The notes beneath the pieces are model-generated. The model saw only the letters and a list, made by a program, of their open reading frames with translations. It did no database searches and had not been told where the DNA came from. The position numbers and the translations under genes were made by a program. From Ciona savignyi (taxonomy: Eukaryota; Chordata; Ascidiacea; Phlebobranchia; Cionidae): 64,000 nucleotides of DNA. The stretch spans positions 218,924-282,923 of the forward strand of contig CH003106.1 in assembly GCA_000149265.1 (NCBI GenBank). The letters are read 5' to 3'. The first letter of the stretch is position 1. Each line of letters starts with the position of its first letter. Below, in pieces: positions 13,101 through 28,100 of the stretch.

Positions 13101-16100
13101 AAGGTATTAGGTTTTACCATTTGTCTAAGCTAGAATACTTAGATTAACGAAGACACTGGTGTGTTGTACGTGTGTTTTAGAAGAATTAGTTTGTATAACT
13201 TTGTACTTGATTGGTAAGGAAACAACAAGAATAGCAGACAATAGGTTATAATTACAAAAATTCCAACAAGGCTCCCTCTATCATGGTAAACTAATTAGTC
13301 AGACCGATTAGCTCCTTTGTAGTATGAGTCATAAGCCAAAAGGTGGCTGGATTGAAACCAGCAACTAGCCAAATGATTGTGTGAGTGGAGAAATCATATT
13401 AAAGGATTTATCCCATAGTTACCATATGATAACTAGCATCCACGTGTCCAGTTGCTGAAGTTATTGCAGTGTGTTGTATATTATTAGATGTTGCTATTGT
13501 TTTGGTGTAAATCAATAATACACTGGGTTCAGGCAAGATCCCTTGCTCAAGAGGACAACTGACTAGCTAGCGAACTGTTTCATCCTCCAAGGGTTCGGCA
13601 ATTTAGCCAGACCGAACTAGCAAATGCATTATGGCATGGATATAGTGTAGCTACCTTGATCTGATAATCACCAAACAGAAAGACTGTCGGTGCAAGGTCT
13701 TCACCAGTTCTTCTGAGAACTCTCTTCAGGTCATTTCTCCAGTCGGACACAGAATACGACTTGGTGACGTTGACTTGAAACAGTTCGTAATCAGCCATAA
13801 AAGCCGCGATTCGTGCTGAGGATTGCCGTCCACTTCCTCCAATACCTGCCAAGTATCATACATTATTCTGATTTCTGCATATGAGCAAAGCAATTTAGTA
13901 GTTTGGTTTATTTTTTTTGTCCTAGCATTAAATAACAGCAAATAAAACACATCGCAGCAAAGGGAGAGGCCAAGACGACAGTTGTTAAAACACAAAATAA
14001 AAATAAATAATAAATATTTCAGATCTAGGCGAAAAAAACAATAATTTGGATATAAAATTAATAAAGATCAAACGAATAAAGCGCGACCAATATTGGTGGG
14101 CTTTAAGATAAGATGTGGCTCTAAAAGCACAGTTGTTTTCAACATTTTTGGGGGATTCAATGGCCAAGCGAAACAAAAATGCGGAATCTGTGTATTTTCT
14201 TTAATTGTTTTAATTTTTTTTGTCGATTTGTGAATTTTTTTTGCCTTAGAGATGAAATACTGAATTTTAACAAAAAAAACATAAAAAAATATATTAGGTT
14301 ACATAAATGTTTAATGTAACATCAGCATACCGATTATCTAAATTTTAAATATTTCCAGTTCCATGTCACACTCTGGCCAATGCTAATTTTAATATTAAAG
14401 AGAGTTTTGATAAAACACAACTCTGTCTTACCAACTAACAATGCATGCCCATTTGGTTGTTTTAAGATCCGACTGATTCTGCTAATGTGTTCAATAGCAA
14501 ATTGAAACATCACCAGATCCATGGGAGCTTTTGACATCGTGTTGTAATCATCCAAGTAGCGTTCTATTGTTGTTTTAAGACCTAAAAAGTATATATTCTA
14601 AAAAATATGTATAAATATTTAATACGTTTTTTATTTATTTAAGACCTGAAAAGTTTATGTTCTAAAAATATGTATAAACATTCAATATGTTATAACACAT
14701 GTATGTTAGGATGAATATGTGTGTATCAAGGCGGATGGGGATATCCACAAGAATGGATTTGTACACTGTTATTGTCTGATCACTTAAATAGGCAATTCAT
14801 GTGTTAAAGAGTATATCACTATCGTCAACTTAATGCCATGTTCGAGTGCAATTGCAGCATGTTTTAATTAATAAGGGATTACAACAATTTTGTTAAACCA
14901 TTTAACCACCATGTGTAATTATATTGAATACTATTCATGTAAGAATCTAGCCCACCAAGAACTTAATGTTCCCACATCTGGCCCGGCGACTAGAGAAGTT
15001 GCCCCACCGTGTTTTATACTAAAATATGCTCAGAAATAGAGAAATCGCTTACCATTCATATCTGTCACCTCATCATAAAATCTTTCACTTGCTCCTTCAT
15101 CTACCTTAGGTGACATGTAGTCACCGAAAAACACCGACCGAATATGAGTGTCCACTATGTCTTTACGACCGCTCTTGTGCAACACCAAGTGTTGAAAAAT
15201 ATTGTTCATTTTCTCTTTAAAGTGCATGGTTGTGGCAATCTATAATGTGGTTGATACAGTTTAATTTACTTTTACCACTAGATCTAACATGGAATTTAGC
15301 ATGTGGTGCCCATGTAAACAACTTGCCTCGGTGCAGTGAATTTGCAGAGATTTATTTTTATGTGTTAATTGATATGTGGTAATAACTGCCATTGTCTCAT
15401 GGTTTGTTATAACACAGTCATGTCTGGTACTTTCATTAATAAAAAAACTGCGGCAATGTCTGCATCATTTTCCAAACACTGCAATAGCAAATATGTAACT
15501 GGACTGAAGGCATGAGGTGAAATGATGATCGACCATTTTATAATGAACCCTATGTTTCCAATCTAAAAAAAAACACAAGTATCCTTACCTATAAAATTAT
15601 TAGTTTATCCTAACCAATTTTTCAATAATTTTATTCTTAAATTATTGTAATCTAGATTAAGATTGGCAATCGTGTCTGCTCTTTTTTAAACATATATAGG
15701 TATATATCCTTTTGAATGACATGTTTTAATGACTGTTCGGTATGTCAATGTCCCCTGTTCCCTGTGCTGTGATTTGTTTCATTAGCTGTTATTATTAAAA
15801 GGGCAAAAATAAACTAACTAAAAACTGACTATCCTACCGATTATTAACACAAATTACCTTCACGATTCCGAAAAAAGTATCTCTGTCTTCATCATCAACC
15901 AGCCGATCATAGAACACCCGATAAACCTCATGTACCCAAAGTCGAGCTAATTTCAATGCACCTGGGACACCTTCTATGCATCGTTCACTACGAAATAGCA
16001 AAACTCCCTGGAAAAAAAGGAAAATGAAGGAAATCTTATGTTTCTAACTTGGTGGGTAAGGGGATAGGTCAGAAAATAAATTCATTAATAGCAACTTTTG

Positions 16101-19100
16101 ATGAAACGAATGTTAAAACTTAAAACATACTACATGCCGTATGGCCTTTAGGGACTTAATTCTGTTTACTGGCTTATATGGCAACTAATGTTTTTGGTAC
16201 AAGTGGTACATTGCATAAATGAAAATGTGACTACTTTGGTAAACTAATAGATTTTTTCTGTGGTTAGTCATTCAAAAAGAAACTTTTTAATTGTACAGGA
16301 TATTTATAAAAGCAGGATATCCGTGTTATATACTCTGGAAAACCTTAAAAGGCGCTTCTAAACAGGCAATTGTCAGATCACTGTGCACCCACCATCGGGT
16401 TACAGGAACTAATGCAGTGTGTTGGACAAATAAATTCAGACATAGAACAAGACCAACACCCACTTGTATCACTCTTGCATAGTCTCGAAGATTGAAGATG
16501 TAATGCGATTTGGATGGAGTAGGAAGGAAGCGTGATATTGCTTGCATATAAACATCGGTTGTAGCCCATATGATGATGCGACCAAATCTTCTTAACGCAT
16601 TGTCAAAACCTCTAACAATTTTAAGTGACATGACAATTAGGGCTGGATTGTTAAATTGTTAGCTAAGTTTGTTAGAGTATTGGCTGTCTTATGCATTGTT
16701 GTTAAGGTATCCAAATCAGCTCCTGACTAGTTTGTTGATGCTTGCTTACTGAACAGCGTCTGAACACGGTAGAATACTGGGTTTTACAACCTTGTTAAGG
16801 GGGGAATAGCCTAGTGGTCTGGTTAAATAGCTTATAATGTCTGACCAAAAAGCTTGGTAGGTTAGTGCATTGCCTTTCACCCAAAAGTTTTCAGGATGGA
16901 ATGTCCTTGATCAAAACATTTAGCGGACATTGCCTGAACCCAGTGGATTAATGGGTTCTACTTAATTGAAGGAATGTCTGAACCAATACACAACACAATG
17001 CAATAGCTTTGGTTACCCAACAATGGGCGCGAGGTTCTCTTACAATTGGCTGTGTGTTAACCCCCTTGCTTTTCCCATTAATGGAGACAAACATGAATAT
17101 CCCATCTGATCCCCTCTCCTACATTACCTAAACCCAGTGAATTAAAGACTTTCCCTAAAAATGAAAAAACCTTAACCATATACAACACACTGCAATGTCT
17201 CTGGTAGCCTGACCATGGCAGGGAGTTAATCTAATCGTTACCCATGTGAGGACACCCATTTGTAAGATAATGAAATGATTTTTCCATGTGCAACATTTTC
17301 TCATTCAACAATATAAAAAAAAGAATATCGCACACTAATAAACGCACCGACTAAAATGCCAATCAAGTAGAGGTTGAAATATTGTTTTCATTGTGTCCTC
17401 GTCAAATGCATGGATACTGATCACATTGAAGTGACGTAAAAATCTCTCTGTGATCTCGTTTCTTCCACCACCAGGAGGAGCCATTGCACACACCAATGAC
17501 ATGTCGACAAGATACAACTGACTTGTGTCCTGGTGTTTGAGGTATCATTGGGATTCGTTAGTAACTAAATGTTTTAGACTTTTGCTTTTGAGCGATTTTG
17601 CTTTGCTTTGGTGGGATTCATTATTAAACTATTTAATTACCATTTTTTTGTCAACGTGTTTCTACTTTATTACTTAGCTAATTCTGATATATATTTTCAG
17701 ACATATTCAAACACATTTTACTTTTATCAGCATGCCCTAAAAATTTTATTAAAATCTAAAACCAACCCTGTTAAATATTTAAAACAAATCTTGATTGTAA
17801 AGACTAACCTTTTTATCGAACCAGTGTCCGTGATCTATCCATTGTCTCAGTAGTTCAATTGGAGGTTGTGCTCCATACCGCTCCTTGGCTGGCATGTTAA
17901 CATCGTCAACAAAAACCAACATCTTCTTCCCTGGACTTGGTCCATAAGTGTTTTTGCGCCGTCTAGATGAAATATTTCAGTTGTAAGACAGTTTAACACA
18001 TAGAAGGTGTGTCAAACCATCAGACAAAGAGTTATATGGATAAAAACCAGCTTGTACACCACATCCATTAAACTATTCGTCCAAAAATACATCTGAAAAT
18101 TTAATTGTGTGCTACAAACCTATCCAGTTTTGAGAAAATCATGTCTTGTGTTTGGCTTGCAGATGTTTGTGCAGAAAAATTAACGTTGTTTACTGTATAC
18201 TGTTTTTTAGAAAGGCTCCTAAGATGGCTGTTGGTGATAGCAGATTTCCCAGTGCCAGTCGGCCCCACGAATAAAAGTTGTTCGTTTCGACTGATAAACT
18301 TTTTGAGGAAATACGTCTGGCGGTAGGTATCCACTGTTTGTATGATCACGTTGCTTAGCTAGAAGAAAGTATAACGAAAAGATAATCTTTTTTTCAGGAA
18401 AGGAAAAGCTAATCTCATAAAGATAATTATAAAAGAAATAATGCAGGGAGCGGTCTAATCGTCAGAATACCACTGCCCATTCGGGTAGATATTGCAATCG
18501 GACAATGCTACAATTTTCATTTAAACTATTGACTTTTTCAGGGTCTGTAAAGTGACATGCCCAAGGACACAACCAGTCAGTAACAGGCATGATTCAAACA
18601 GATTGACAAAGCAGATCAAAGCACAGCTATTTACAGAAGTCAGTGGCCTAATGGGTTGTCTAAAAACTATGATAATGTCAAGATACAACATAAGGACTGC
18701 AGAGTTATAACAGCCTTTATAGTCCAACCACTGAAAAGTATTCCGTCCTAATTTTTTAAATCAACACATCAATATTTTTTTGCTAAGTTGTCTGGTTCCA
18801 CATATGGTGTATTTAAACTTGAAACATCACTGATCGGTTTTAAAAACATACAAAATGCGACATTTTAGAGAAAACCAAGACTAATAAAAAAATTTTATAT
18901 TTCTAATTAAGTGATGGAAGGATTGGTGTAGCACCCATGATACTATTTTAATGTTTCAGAATATTCTAGGATGGTGATGGTATGTAATAAGCAAAGATCT
19001 AAGCAAGAAAAGTAAAAAGCAGCTTACCGTCAACCGCACAACACGGTGGTCTTTCTGCAACGCCCGCCAAGATGCAAGAAAGATAAAGACAGAATTAGAA

Positions 19101-22100
19101 GGTTGATGCATTTATAAAAAAAAGAATTACAAAAACAATCCTAAGGCTGTTTCTAAACTTGGGCTAAAAATGATTAATTTAATACCAAAAGTTTCAGTCA
19201 AAACTTTTCAGTTGTAATAAAAAAAAAATTAAAATCTAATTTTTTTATGTAATTTTGACAATTTAAAAAGTGCTACCATGCTTGTATTTAATTGTTTTTG
19301 TATAAAAATTGTGGAACTTTTAAAACCAACAGAAATTTGTTTCAAGACATGCACAATATTATTTAAAAATATTACTAAACACATGCATATTACTCCATCA
19401 AGCAAATCAACCTATTCATTTCCTAGCAACACATAACATTATTGCATGCTCAGTCACATTAGTATAATGGTTAAGGATGTTGGCCATAACTAAACATGTT
19501 TTTGGTTCACTATCCAAACAGGCCATTTTTCTGGGGCTACCCACTTAAACGTTTTTGCCTTAATCCACTGTATTTGAATGCTTCTTAATCGAAGTCAGAC
19601 GTTATTTTACTAAACAAAGTGCTTGTTACCTGACTCTGGGCCTGAGGTAATCTGATGATTACTCATGTTATAAGGGGCCCTGTTTTTTTTTCCCAAAAGA
19701 ACAAATATAAGCAAAGCTAGAAAAAGTGTCTAGGAAGGGCGTAGCACACCTCTGTAACTTTTATTTGTTTGAAAGCACCTAGTTTAAATGATCTTTTATT
19801 TAGTATTAAATGTTCAAATTTTAATGCCAACTGTAACCACTACTGATTTCCCATCCACTTACAGATGTCAAACTGACAACAAAATTGTGTTATTACTAGC
19901 ATGTGCAATTTAGCCTGTGCTGTTAAATAATTTTTTTTTCATAACTGTTAAATATTACTTTAAGTTAATAGTGCAATTCTTTTAACATCGCCTTAGTGTA
20001 CTAGTTTCTTTTAAAGTGACTTTACCTGTGTGTTCAACATTTCCTTGATAGAAAGAAAGAATAGTTTTTAAAAGATAAATGGTTAATGAAGCTTGGTTAA
20101 AAATTTAAATCTACTTGCTGATAATGAAGATTAAAAAAGCAGCACATATTTAAAAGAAAAGCAAGTACTAAAAAGAGAAAACTTTTGCCTTTAAAAGTTT
20201 TTACAGAATGAATAAAAGCAGAAAAGACGAAAAATCTTACTTGGGTCGAATCTGTTAATTCCGGGTTTTGAGTTAAATTGTCCCATCGGTGCCATGAGCC
20301 GTAGTTTTGCTTGATGTAGACATAATCGAAAACGCTTCCCCTTTTCGGGATCAGAAGATTACGGGGAATGCGAAGTTCTCTAGGCCGGGGAAACCCCACT
20401 TTACCACCATCCGTGTCCAGAAGGTCGCGAAAAAAATCATTGAATCTTGGTAAACAAAAAGATGGTATAGCGCATCCCCACATTTTTTCTAGTTATATTG
20501 TGTGTATTTTCTTTTATTTATTGTAGTTCTGTGGTTTCCTCATTTTTTTAAATAACTGTGGTATTTTCCTTTAATATAAAAAAGGAACAAATAAAATACC
20601 AAAATGATATAAATTTATAAGATATTTAAAAAAGATATTCTCATACCTTTCTCGTGAATTGCCATCTACACAAGCAGCGACTGACCACACGATGGCAAAA
20701 AAGAAGTGAGCAATCACCATATTTCCTCTCTCTTCAATTGCCTGTTTGATGAGGGTTTCATAACAAAATTAAAATTGGCTTAACAAGAAACAAGTATAAA
20801 AGTAAACTAAAATAACCTGACAATGAGCATGTGGTACTGATAATCTGATAAATAAGTATCTATCGTTGTCCAGTTATAAGAGCTGAAAAGTCAGATATGC
20901 CGTAGCATGAAAAATAAAAATAATTGTAGAGTTCTAGCATACTTTATCATCAGGGTTAGATTGTTAGAAAAAATTAACTGGGCAAATTTGACATAACTAT
21001 TTAGAAAGGTAGGCGAGGAAGTTCGAAACTTGAAGGTGCTAATATAGCATTTTATCATTCAAGTTATCCCACTGGTCAGTTCATGTAGTAGTATATTGTA
21101 CCATGAGAAAGTTTGTTGGATCACAAGCAGTTGTAAATCTGACTGCAAGCAAGCTATAAATTACCCTCTACTTTGTATAAGCCCTACTTTACATAGCCCT
21201 GCCAAAACCCCTTACCCACTACCTTCATATCGGATGCAGACACCCGTCCTTCCGGTGCATCATCGGTAGCAGTTGTTGATATACTTTCCGTATCATCATC
21301 TTCGAATGTGCTCTCAATTTCACTGAAATTTAAAGATAGACGTCAGCTCAGGCCGAAATTGGTTTAAGCTGTTGCTATCGGGTAGCCTATGAGATAAAGT
21401 GATAAAAAAACTAAACTAAACTAGAGCGGTTTACACATCAAAATACTAATTTTGTAGCTCAAAATAAATGCTAAAATATTGTTCCACCCAATATCCAATA
21501 TGATTTAACTCATGCACAACACCTTACTATAACTCTAGTATCACGTTAAGGGGCATGAGATAATCTGAAGTTTTCCCAATAATATCGCTCACTTAATTAT
21601 TTACGACGTACTTAGAGAACTGTCTGTAATAACTCTTCTGCAGTTTCCCATTCACAGGGATAAACATGAGTAAACTTCCCTACCAATGAAGTACCTGAGC
21701 TCAGTAAGGAGACATGAATACAGCTTGAGGAGGTTTGCAGTCATGTGCATGGATGACAAGCGCAAGATGTGATGACAACTCTTCAGCACAAAATGAACAC
21801 AAGGGGGCACCTGGAAGGTAGAGATTGGCAACAGATATTAAATGTGAAGCAAACGAGCCAAGAGTTTGTGGAAGCCTTTACAAATTAAATTAAGGTGTCA
21901 ATAAACAATTATTTATGCTATAGAATGTTTCCTATATGTAGAAGACATTTTGTATTTTGATGATAATCACTGTTTCGATGATTAATTTTGATGATAATCA
22001 CTGAAATATTTACAAGCCAGTTGAAGAGCATTCGGACATTATCTTTCTGCTGCTTAGTTAGAAAATCAGGAAGTGATGTCGTAAGCCATGATGTCACAAG

Positions 22101-25100
22101 GGAGGTGCTTCCAAGCTCATCCGGGTCCATGTATATCATTCCACATCTGGGAACAAGTTGGTTAGTTGGGGTTCATGAAGAACAAATTGTGATGCTTTTG
22201 TGTTCTCTTGATTATCACTGAACCAATCTAACCAATCAGTTAGGCTCATTCTTCTAGTTAGCTTACTTGCAGTAAATTAGACCTTATGTGTGTCTCAATT
22301 ATATATTTACACACCACATACTGAAAGTGTCCGACAGATTAGTCTGGTAGTTTAGTGTATCTCCTTTCAGCCCAATGAAAGTCTGGCCCGTTGGTCTAGT
22401 GGTTAAGTACGTCGCCTTTCAATCGAAAGGTTGCATGTGCGAAACTGATCGCTAGCTAGTCGGTTGTGTCCTTGGGCAAGGCACTTTACGAACATTGCCT
22501 GAACCCAGCGGATTAATAGGTTCTACCAAATTGAAGAAACGTGTCTATCATACACAACACACTGCAATAGCTCCGGTAACCCGACGATGGGCGCGAGGTG
22601 ATCTGACGATTGCCTGTGTGATAACCCCCTTGGTTTTCCCATTCACTGGGATAAAGATGAATATCCTATCCTATCCTATCCTAATATCCTATCCGAACCC
22701 ATGCTTAGTTTAATTATTATTTATCCTCATCTTGCCAACTTCCAATATTAGAATAATTGAGACGGCGTTTAATATGCTTGCATACACAATATTACGCAAG
22801 CCAAATAGTTTTAGGATTAAAACCAGCAACTATTTAGTAGGGTCAGGATGAGCTAACAGGGGCTATATAATTAGGTAATCATGAGATATTTTTTTACAAC
22901 ATTTGTTAAAGTTATTAATCCACTTGGTTGCTAAGTGCATTTGCCATACAAACAAATGACCCAGCTAGTGGCTGGTTTTCATTCTACAACCCATAGGTGG
23001 ACGATCACCTTGTAATCTAGTTAAAAACCAACCAATCTCCCCTGCTGACAGTTGCAGGTGAAGCTTGCTCCAAATTCTCAACTTCGAACATCATGTTCTG
23101 TTTGGCGTTCATTGCAATAATCTCACCACTCATCAGGCAAAGCTGGAATCAGCAATTAAATGAGCAAATTTTGTTGTTGTTTTGGTTGAGCTTTAAGGCT
23201 GCGTTCATAAATTTTCTATAACTGTTTTAATTTTATTTTTTATGACATGTTTTAACTGCTGTTATTTTATCTTTTTGTCCTGCTTGCTTTTATCTATATT
23301 TTAAGTGGTATTATTTTAACTTTTTTAATAAAGAGAAAGAAACAAATAAAATAAAAAAAACAAATAAAACTTGAATAACACTAGTAGCAGTGCAGTGTGT
23401 AAATGTAAGTGGTTAGAAAGACAACATCAAAATTCTTTTTCACACAAAAATGCTTAACTAAATTTTGCAGTGATTACTATTCTCATTTTGTGCTGAAGCA
23501 AGAAGCAAACTGATATCCTCTGACCCAGTGAATTAATGGTTTAGAATTAAACAGCAAAAACAAGTCAATCGTATAAACTGTATTATCTCTGTTAACCTGA
23601 TGGTTGAAAATATGACATTTGTGTGTGTATTAAAGTTTGCGATTAAAAGGTTTAAGACAGGATATCATATATTTATTTAGTGAAGAATACAGTAATAACA
23701 AGGTATAGAAAATATAACACAATTATCATCCATGTTCAAACCATCTTACAGAGCATTAAGCAATTGATACTGTGTGAGTGACAAGTATTATAATTTTTAT
23801 TAAATATTTTTTATAATATATTTGCCAACCATGCTTTTCGCAATCACCTTTTTATTATCATCAAGGACAGTGTTAAGGTTTTCAACCCACACAGCATCTA
23901 CTGGTCCATCAAACACCAACCACTTTCTGTTCTCATCTGTGCTGTTTGCGTGACCGCGGAATGTATTTGCCAGTATACCTGTAGGTATAGGATATTTATA
24001 TTTTATTCATATGAATGGACGAATATGACAGGGAGCATCATTAGATGATTAACCGATTCACATTTACCATCAGTTTGCCAGAGCTATTGTATTGTGCTAA
24101 AATACAGTCCAACCCGATGGTCTAGCGGTTAAGTGCGTCGCCTTTCTATCGAAAGGTTGCAGGTGCGAAACTGGTCGCTAGCTAGTCGGTTGTGTCCTTG
24201 GGCAAGACACTTTGCGGACATTGCCTGAACCCAGCGAATTAATGGGTTCTACCAAATTGAAGGAACGTGTCTATCATATACAACACAGTGCAATAGCTCC
24301 GGTAACCCGACAATGGGCGCGAGGTGATCTGACGATTGCCCGTGTGATAACCCCCTAGGTTTTCCCATTCACGGGGATAAACATGAATATCCTATCCTAT
24401 CCTATAACTAAATATTATAAGATAGAAAGCTACTGTTTATCCCCTGTCATGGAAATAACCTTACTAACATATATAAATTACATGATGAAATATATTTGAG
24501 CCAAAATCAAATTAACAAATGGCAGATTAGGTAAATTGGTAAAAGCATTATAGGTCTAGAGCAAACTTAATGGTTGTAGGTTTGAAATCCATTGCTTGCA
24601 AAAATGGTTGTTTCTTTGGGCTTGTGAACAATATCTAAACCCACTGGATTAATGGGAATTATTAAAACTGAATAGTCAATGCGAATTAAAACCCGTGCCC
24701 TAGCCACAATACAAATAGTACCTCCATTCGAATCCATTAAAATTAGGAAAGCACTTACCATCGGACCATTCATGGGATACAGGATCAAAGCTGCCATAGA
24801 GTTGAGCCATCGTTACAGCCTTCGGGTTGATAATTTTAACATGAACCTGTGTGCATATAAACACAACATTTCACCTTGAGTTTTCCCTTTTTTAACTCAA
24901 ACATGACACTTTTGCAATAAACTATTAAAACCCTTTAAAATACGTTTTTATACTTGACACCAATAGGTTGTCTTGACTTAACAATAGAAACAAAATATAA
25001 TGACCCAGTTAACATATCAACAATAGGAACTAAAAATTAATTCATAGGTGTTTTAACAATAAAAAAAAGTTTTTTCTGATACATTAGACTAAGTGTATCA

Positions 25101-28100
25101 TCTCATTATTTTCGACAAAGTTTCTTTTATGCAAGATTGAATTTCAAAATGTGTAATGTGCTTTTCAATCCATCTGTATGTATCTTAAGCAAACATTTAC
25201 TAAACGTTGTTAAATTTACTAGGTTTAAAACAAAAGTGTGGAAAAATAAAATTTTAGAATGGTTGCTGTCAAAATAACGCTAAAAAGTTTAATGGTTTTA
25301 ATGTCAGGTTGGCAAACAGCAACTGAAAAATCCTAGAGTGTACAATCGCTGAACTTTCTTTACTGGGCCACAAACAAGAGTGTTACGGACATATTTCGGG
25401 TGCCTCTAAATACTACAGGACCGCTTGGACTTTGGATCGCTTGGATCACTTAGATTGCTATGGAAAGTAATTCTAACCCTGTACCAAACACTAATCTCAA
25501 CCCCAGAACTAACTTTAACCCCAACCCTAACATTAATATCATGGCTTTTGTAATTACAAAGTATAGTAAGGGATCCAAGCGGTCCAAGTAATCCTGTAGT
25601 ATTTAGAGGTACCGCATTTTTCCACCGTTGCGATATTTAATGTCATTATATAACTGCGGTATGTTTTTCAATTCTGAACTACATACCATAATTTTTACAT
25701 TTTTCCTTTACAATATTTTTTTTAAATAATAAAAAAGAGAACATAAAAAATTTGTACTATACAGCCTAAGAGTGAAAAATAAAATTAGGAATAAACTGCA
25801 GAGTTTGCAAATAACCCGTCAACTAGGCTTAAAGTATAAAAAATAGGGAAATTCCGAAATAGGGAATTTCCCTTCGACGAAAGTTGCATAAAATATTAGG
25901 ATACATTAGGAGGATAGGATATTCATGCTTATTCCTGTGAATGGAAAAACAAATGGTTGTTAACACACGGGCAATCATCAGATCACCTCGCGCTCACAGT
26001 CGGGTTACCGAGGCTATTTAAGTGTTGTGTATGATTCACACATTCCTTCATTTCGGTAGAACCCATTAACTTGTGGGGTTTAGGCAATGTCCGTTAAGTG
26101 CCTTGTCCAAGGTCACAACCGAGTAGCAAACGACTAGCTTTAATATTTCAGTATTTTTCTGCTTACAGGATATTCGCCAACTTCGTCGAGCACGGAGACT
26201 TCTCCGAGTGCAGCAATTAGGACGCGGTAAGCGCTGGTTTTCCCGCTCAATGCCCTTCCGACCACCATGAATCCGTGACGCACTTTCATCATTTCGTGAA
26301 GTTGAAAAACCTTCTCAATGAACCAAGGATTTGGCTGCAAGAAAATAATGCCGGTCTAACTTGCGATTTGGGCATAGCCTACTTCGATTTTTACTTTAAA
26401 TAAACAAAGCCAATAGTACTATACATTCCTTTTAAAAATACAAACTCTATTTATGTTTTCGTGTGGGGTATGAAGGCTTGTATTATTTAGATCTTTACAT
26501 CATATCTTTTTTTTAATTGTTTAAAGCTTTAGCATAAAAAAATGCAAATCTAGCCATCTCAGATTTCCTACAATTTCTAGACAATTCTTACTTGCAAGTT
26601 CATGGTTGTTATGTTTGTTCGAATCGCTTTTTCCAGCAGCCCGTGATCGGGCTTGGGAAGTCTTACTCCGGGGAAAAGGTCCGATATGATACCGTCAAAC
26701 AACGGTATATCGTGTGAGAGAAATTTGGGCAAATTAACGTCGTTAATGGCTCGCAACATAAGTTCGTCCTCACGCTGGTCGACGTACTTCAGTTTCAGGT
26801 TACCTGGATCCAATTTAAAAAGTTACGCCGAGTGGCTTAATGGTTTAATACGGCTACAGTACCAACGTATTTTACATCACAGCACAGGTCACAAAACTAT
26901 TAAGCGCTTGTTTTTTGGTTAGGATAGGATACTCATGTTTATTCCCGGCGTTATAACAAGTAATCGCCAGTTCACCTTATGTACATAGTCTGGTCACCAG
27001 AGCTCTTGTAGTGTGTTGTATATGTTACAGATATTGCTATGAATTTTGCTCTATCCATCAATCCATTGGATTTTATCACTGTGAGCAAAGTTGCTAGCCC
27101 GTGGACAGACTTTACGAGCCAGCAGCATGATTTCGTATCCATAACCTTCGGTCTGATGGGTTACCGTTTTGCCATATCAGATAACCGACACGACCGATGA
27201 ACATACGTTATAATCACCTTACCGAAGGTTAACTGACCTTACACATACAAAAAACGGATATATTGACGAATCCAAATAAATTAGAACTTGACCCGGTGAA
27301 ACATTGCGATAAGCGATTAAAAGAATCGTAAATGACTAAAGAATCTTTGAAATCTTTCTGTACCTGCTGTAGTTAACACCGACTTTACCGCACGCATCCC
27401 GTAATCGTAGTGATGCTGGGACGATAACTGCTCGGAGCATAACCGGTAAGTGGCTACTATCTTAGCTGCTAAAGTCCTCGCAGCTACAAATCCCATCGAG
27501 TAAAGCGAAATCTCGGCAATCAATGCGTAATCAGGAATCATCATCGCCACCGTGCGGAAAAGTACTTTCAGGTTGTCGGGTAACTCGGCTCGACCTAGTT
27601 GGGATGAAAATAAAAAAATACAAATCTTGTGTGGTTAAGCGGTTAGCATGGCCGATACATACATAAACAGTGTGTCGTTTAAAACGTATTTTTTAACGTT
27701 CCCATCACGGGGAATGATGCAATAAAGCGCATTTGCCAGTCGTATTATAATCTTTTAAAAAACAGGTAGTTTACTTTTACGCTACCTACCTGCGTATCCC
27801 GGGTTCATTGTAATAAATATGGTACAAGACGGGTCCAGGGATATCTCCGTTCCTTCGAATACGAAGACGGTGACTTGATCAGCTACAGCTCTTTGAATCG
27901 TTTGAATTTGTTGTGCCACCACTGAGAGGACCTGTGTAACGGGCGGTGTTCGTAAAATGTAACATTTTAAGAGTCTAAGATCACTCATTGCGTTGCAATA
28001 GGTGGTCGACATTTAAAAGCTTTAATAATCTTTTATACAAGTCTTATCTAAAGGCTATGCAGAAGTTTTAATTTGTCATTATACCTGTAATTACAAAATT

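Noticed and set aside
19440-19560. Possible tRNA gene (AGTATAATGGTTAAGG and GTTCACTATCC)
   Set aside because: It has A-box-like sequence but no plausible cloverleaf; it is more likely a SINE head relic.
22495-22713. 72-codon plus-strand open frame
   Set aside because: It lies wholly inside a SINE copy, as does the similar frame at 55995-56258.
25495-25545. Telomere-like CCCTAAC/CCCCAAC run
   Set aside because: It is only a few irregular units inside a small inverted-repeat element, not a telomere or interstitial telomeric array.
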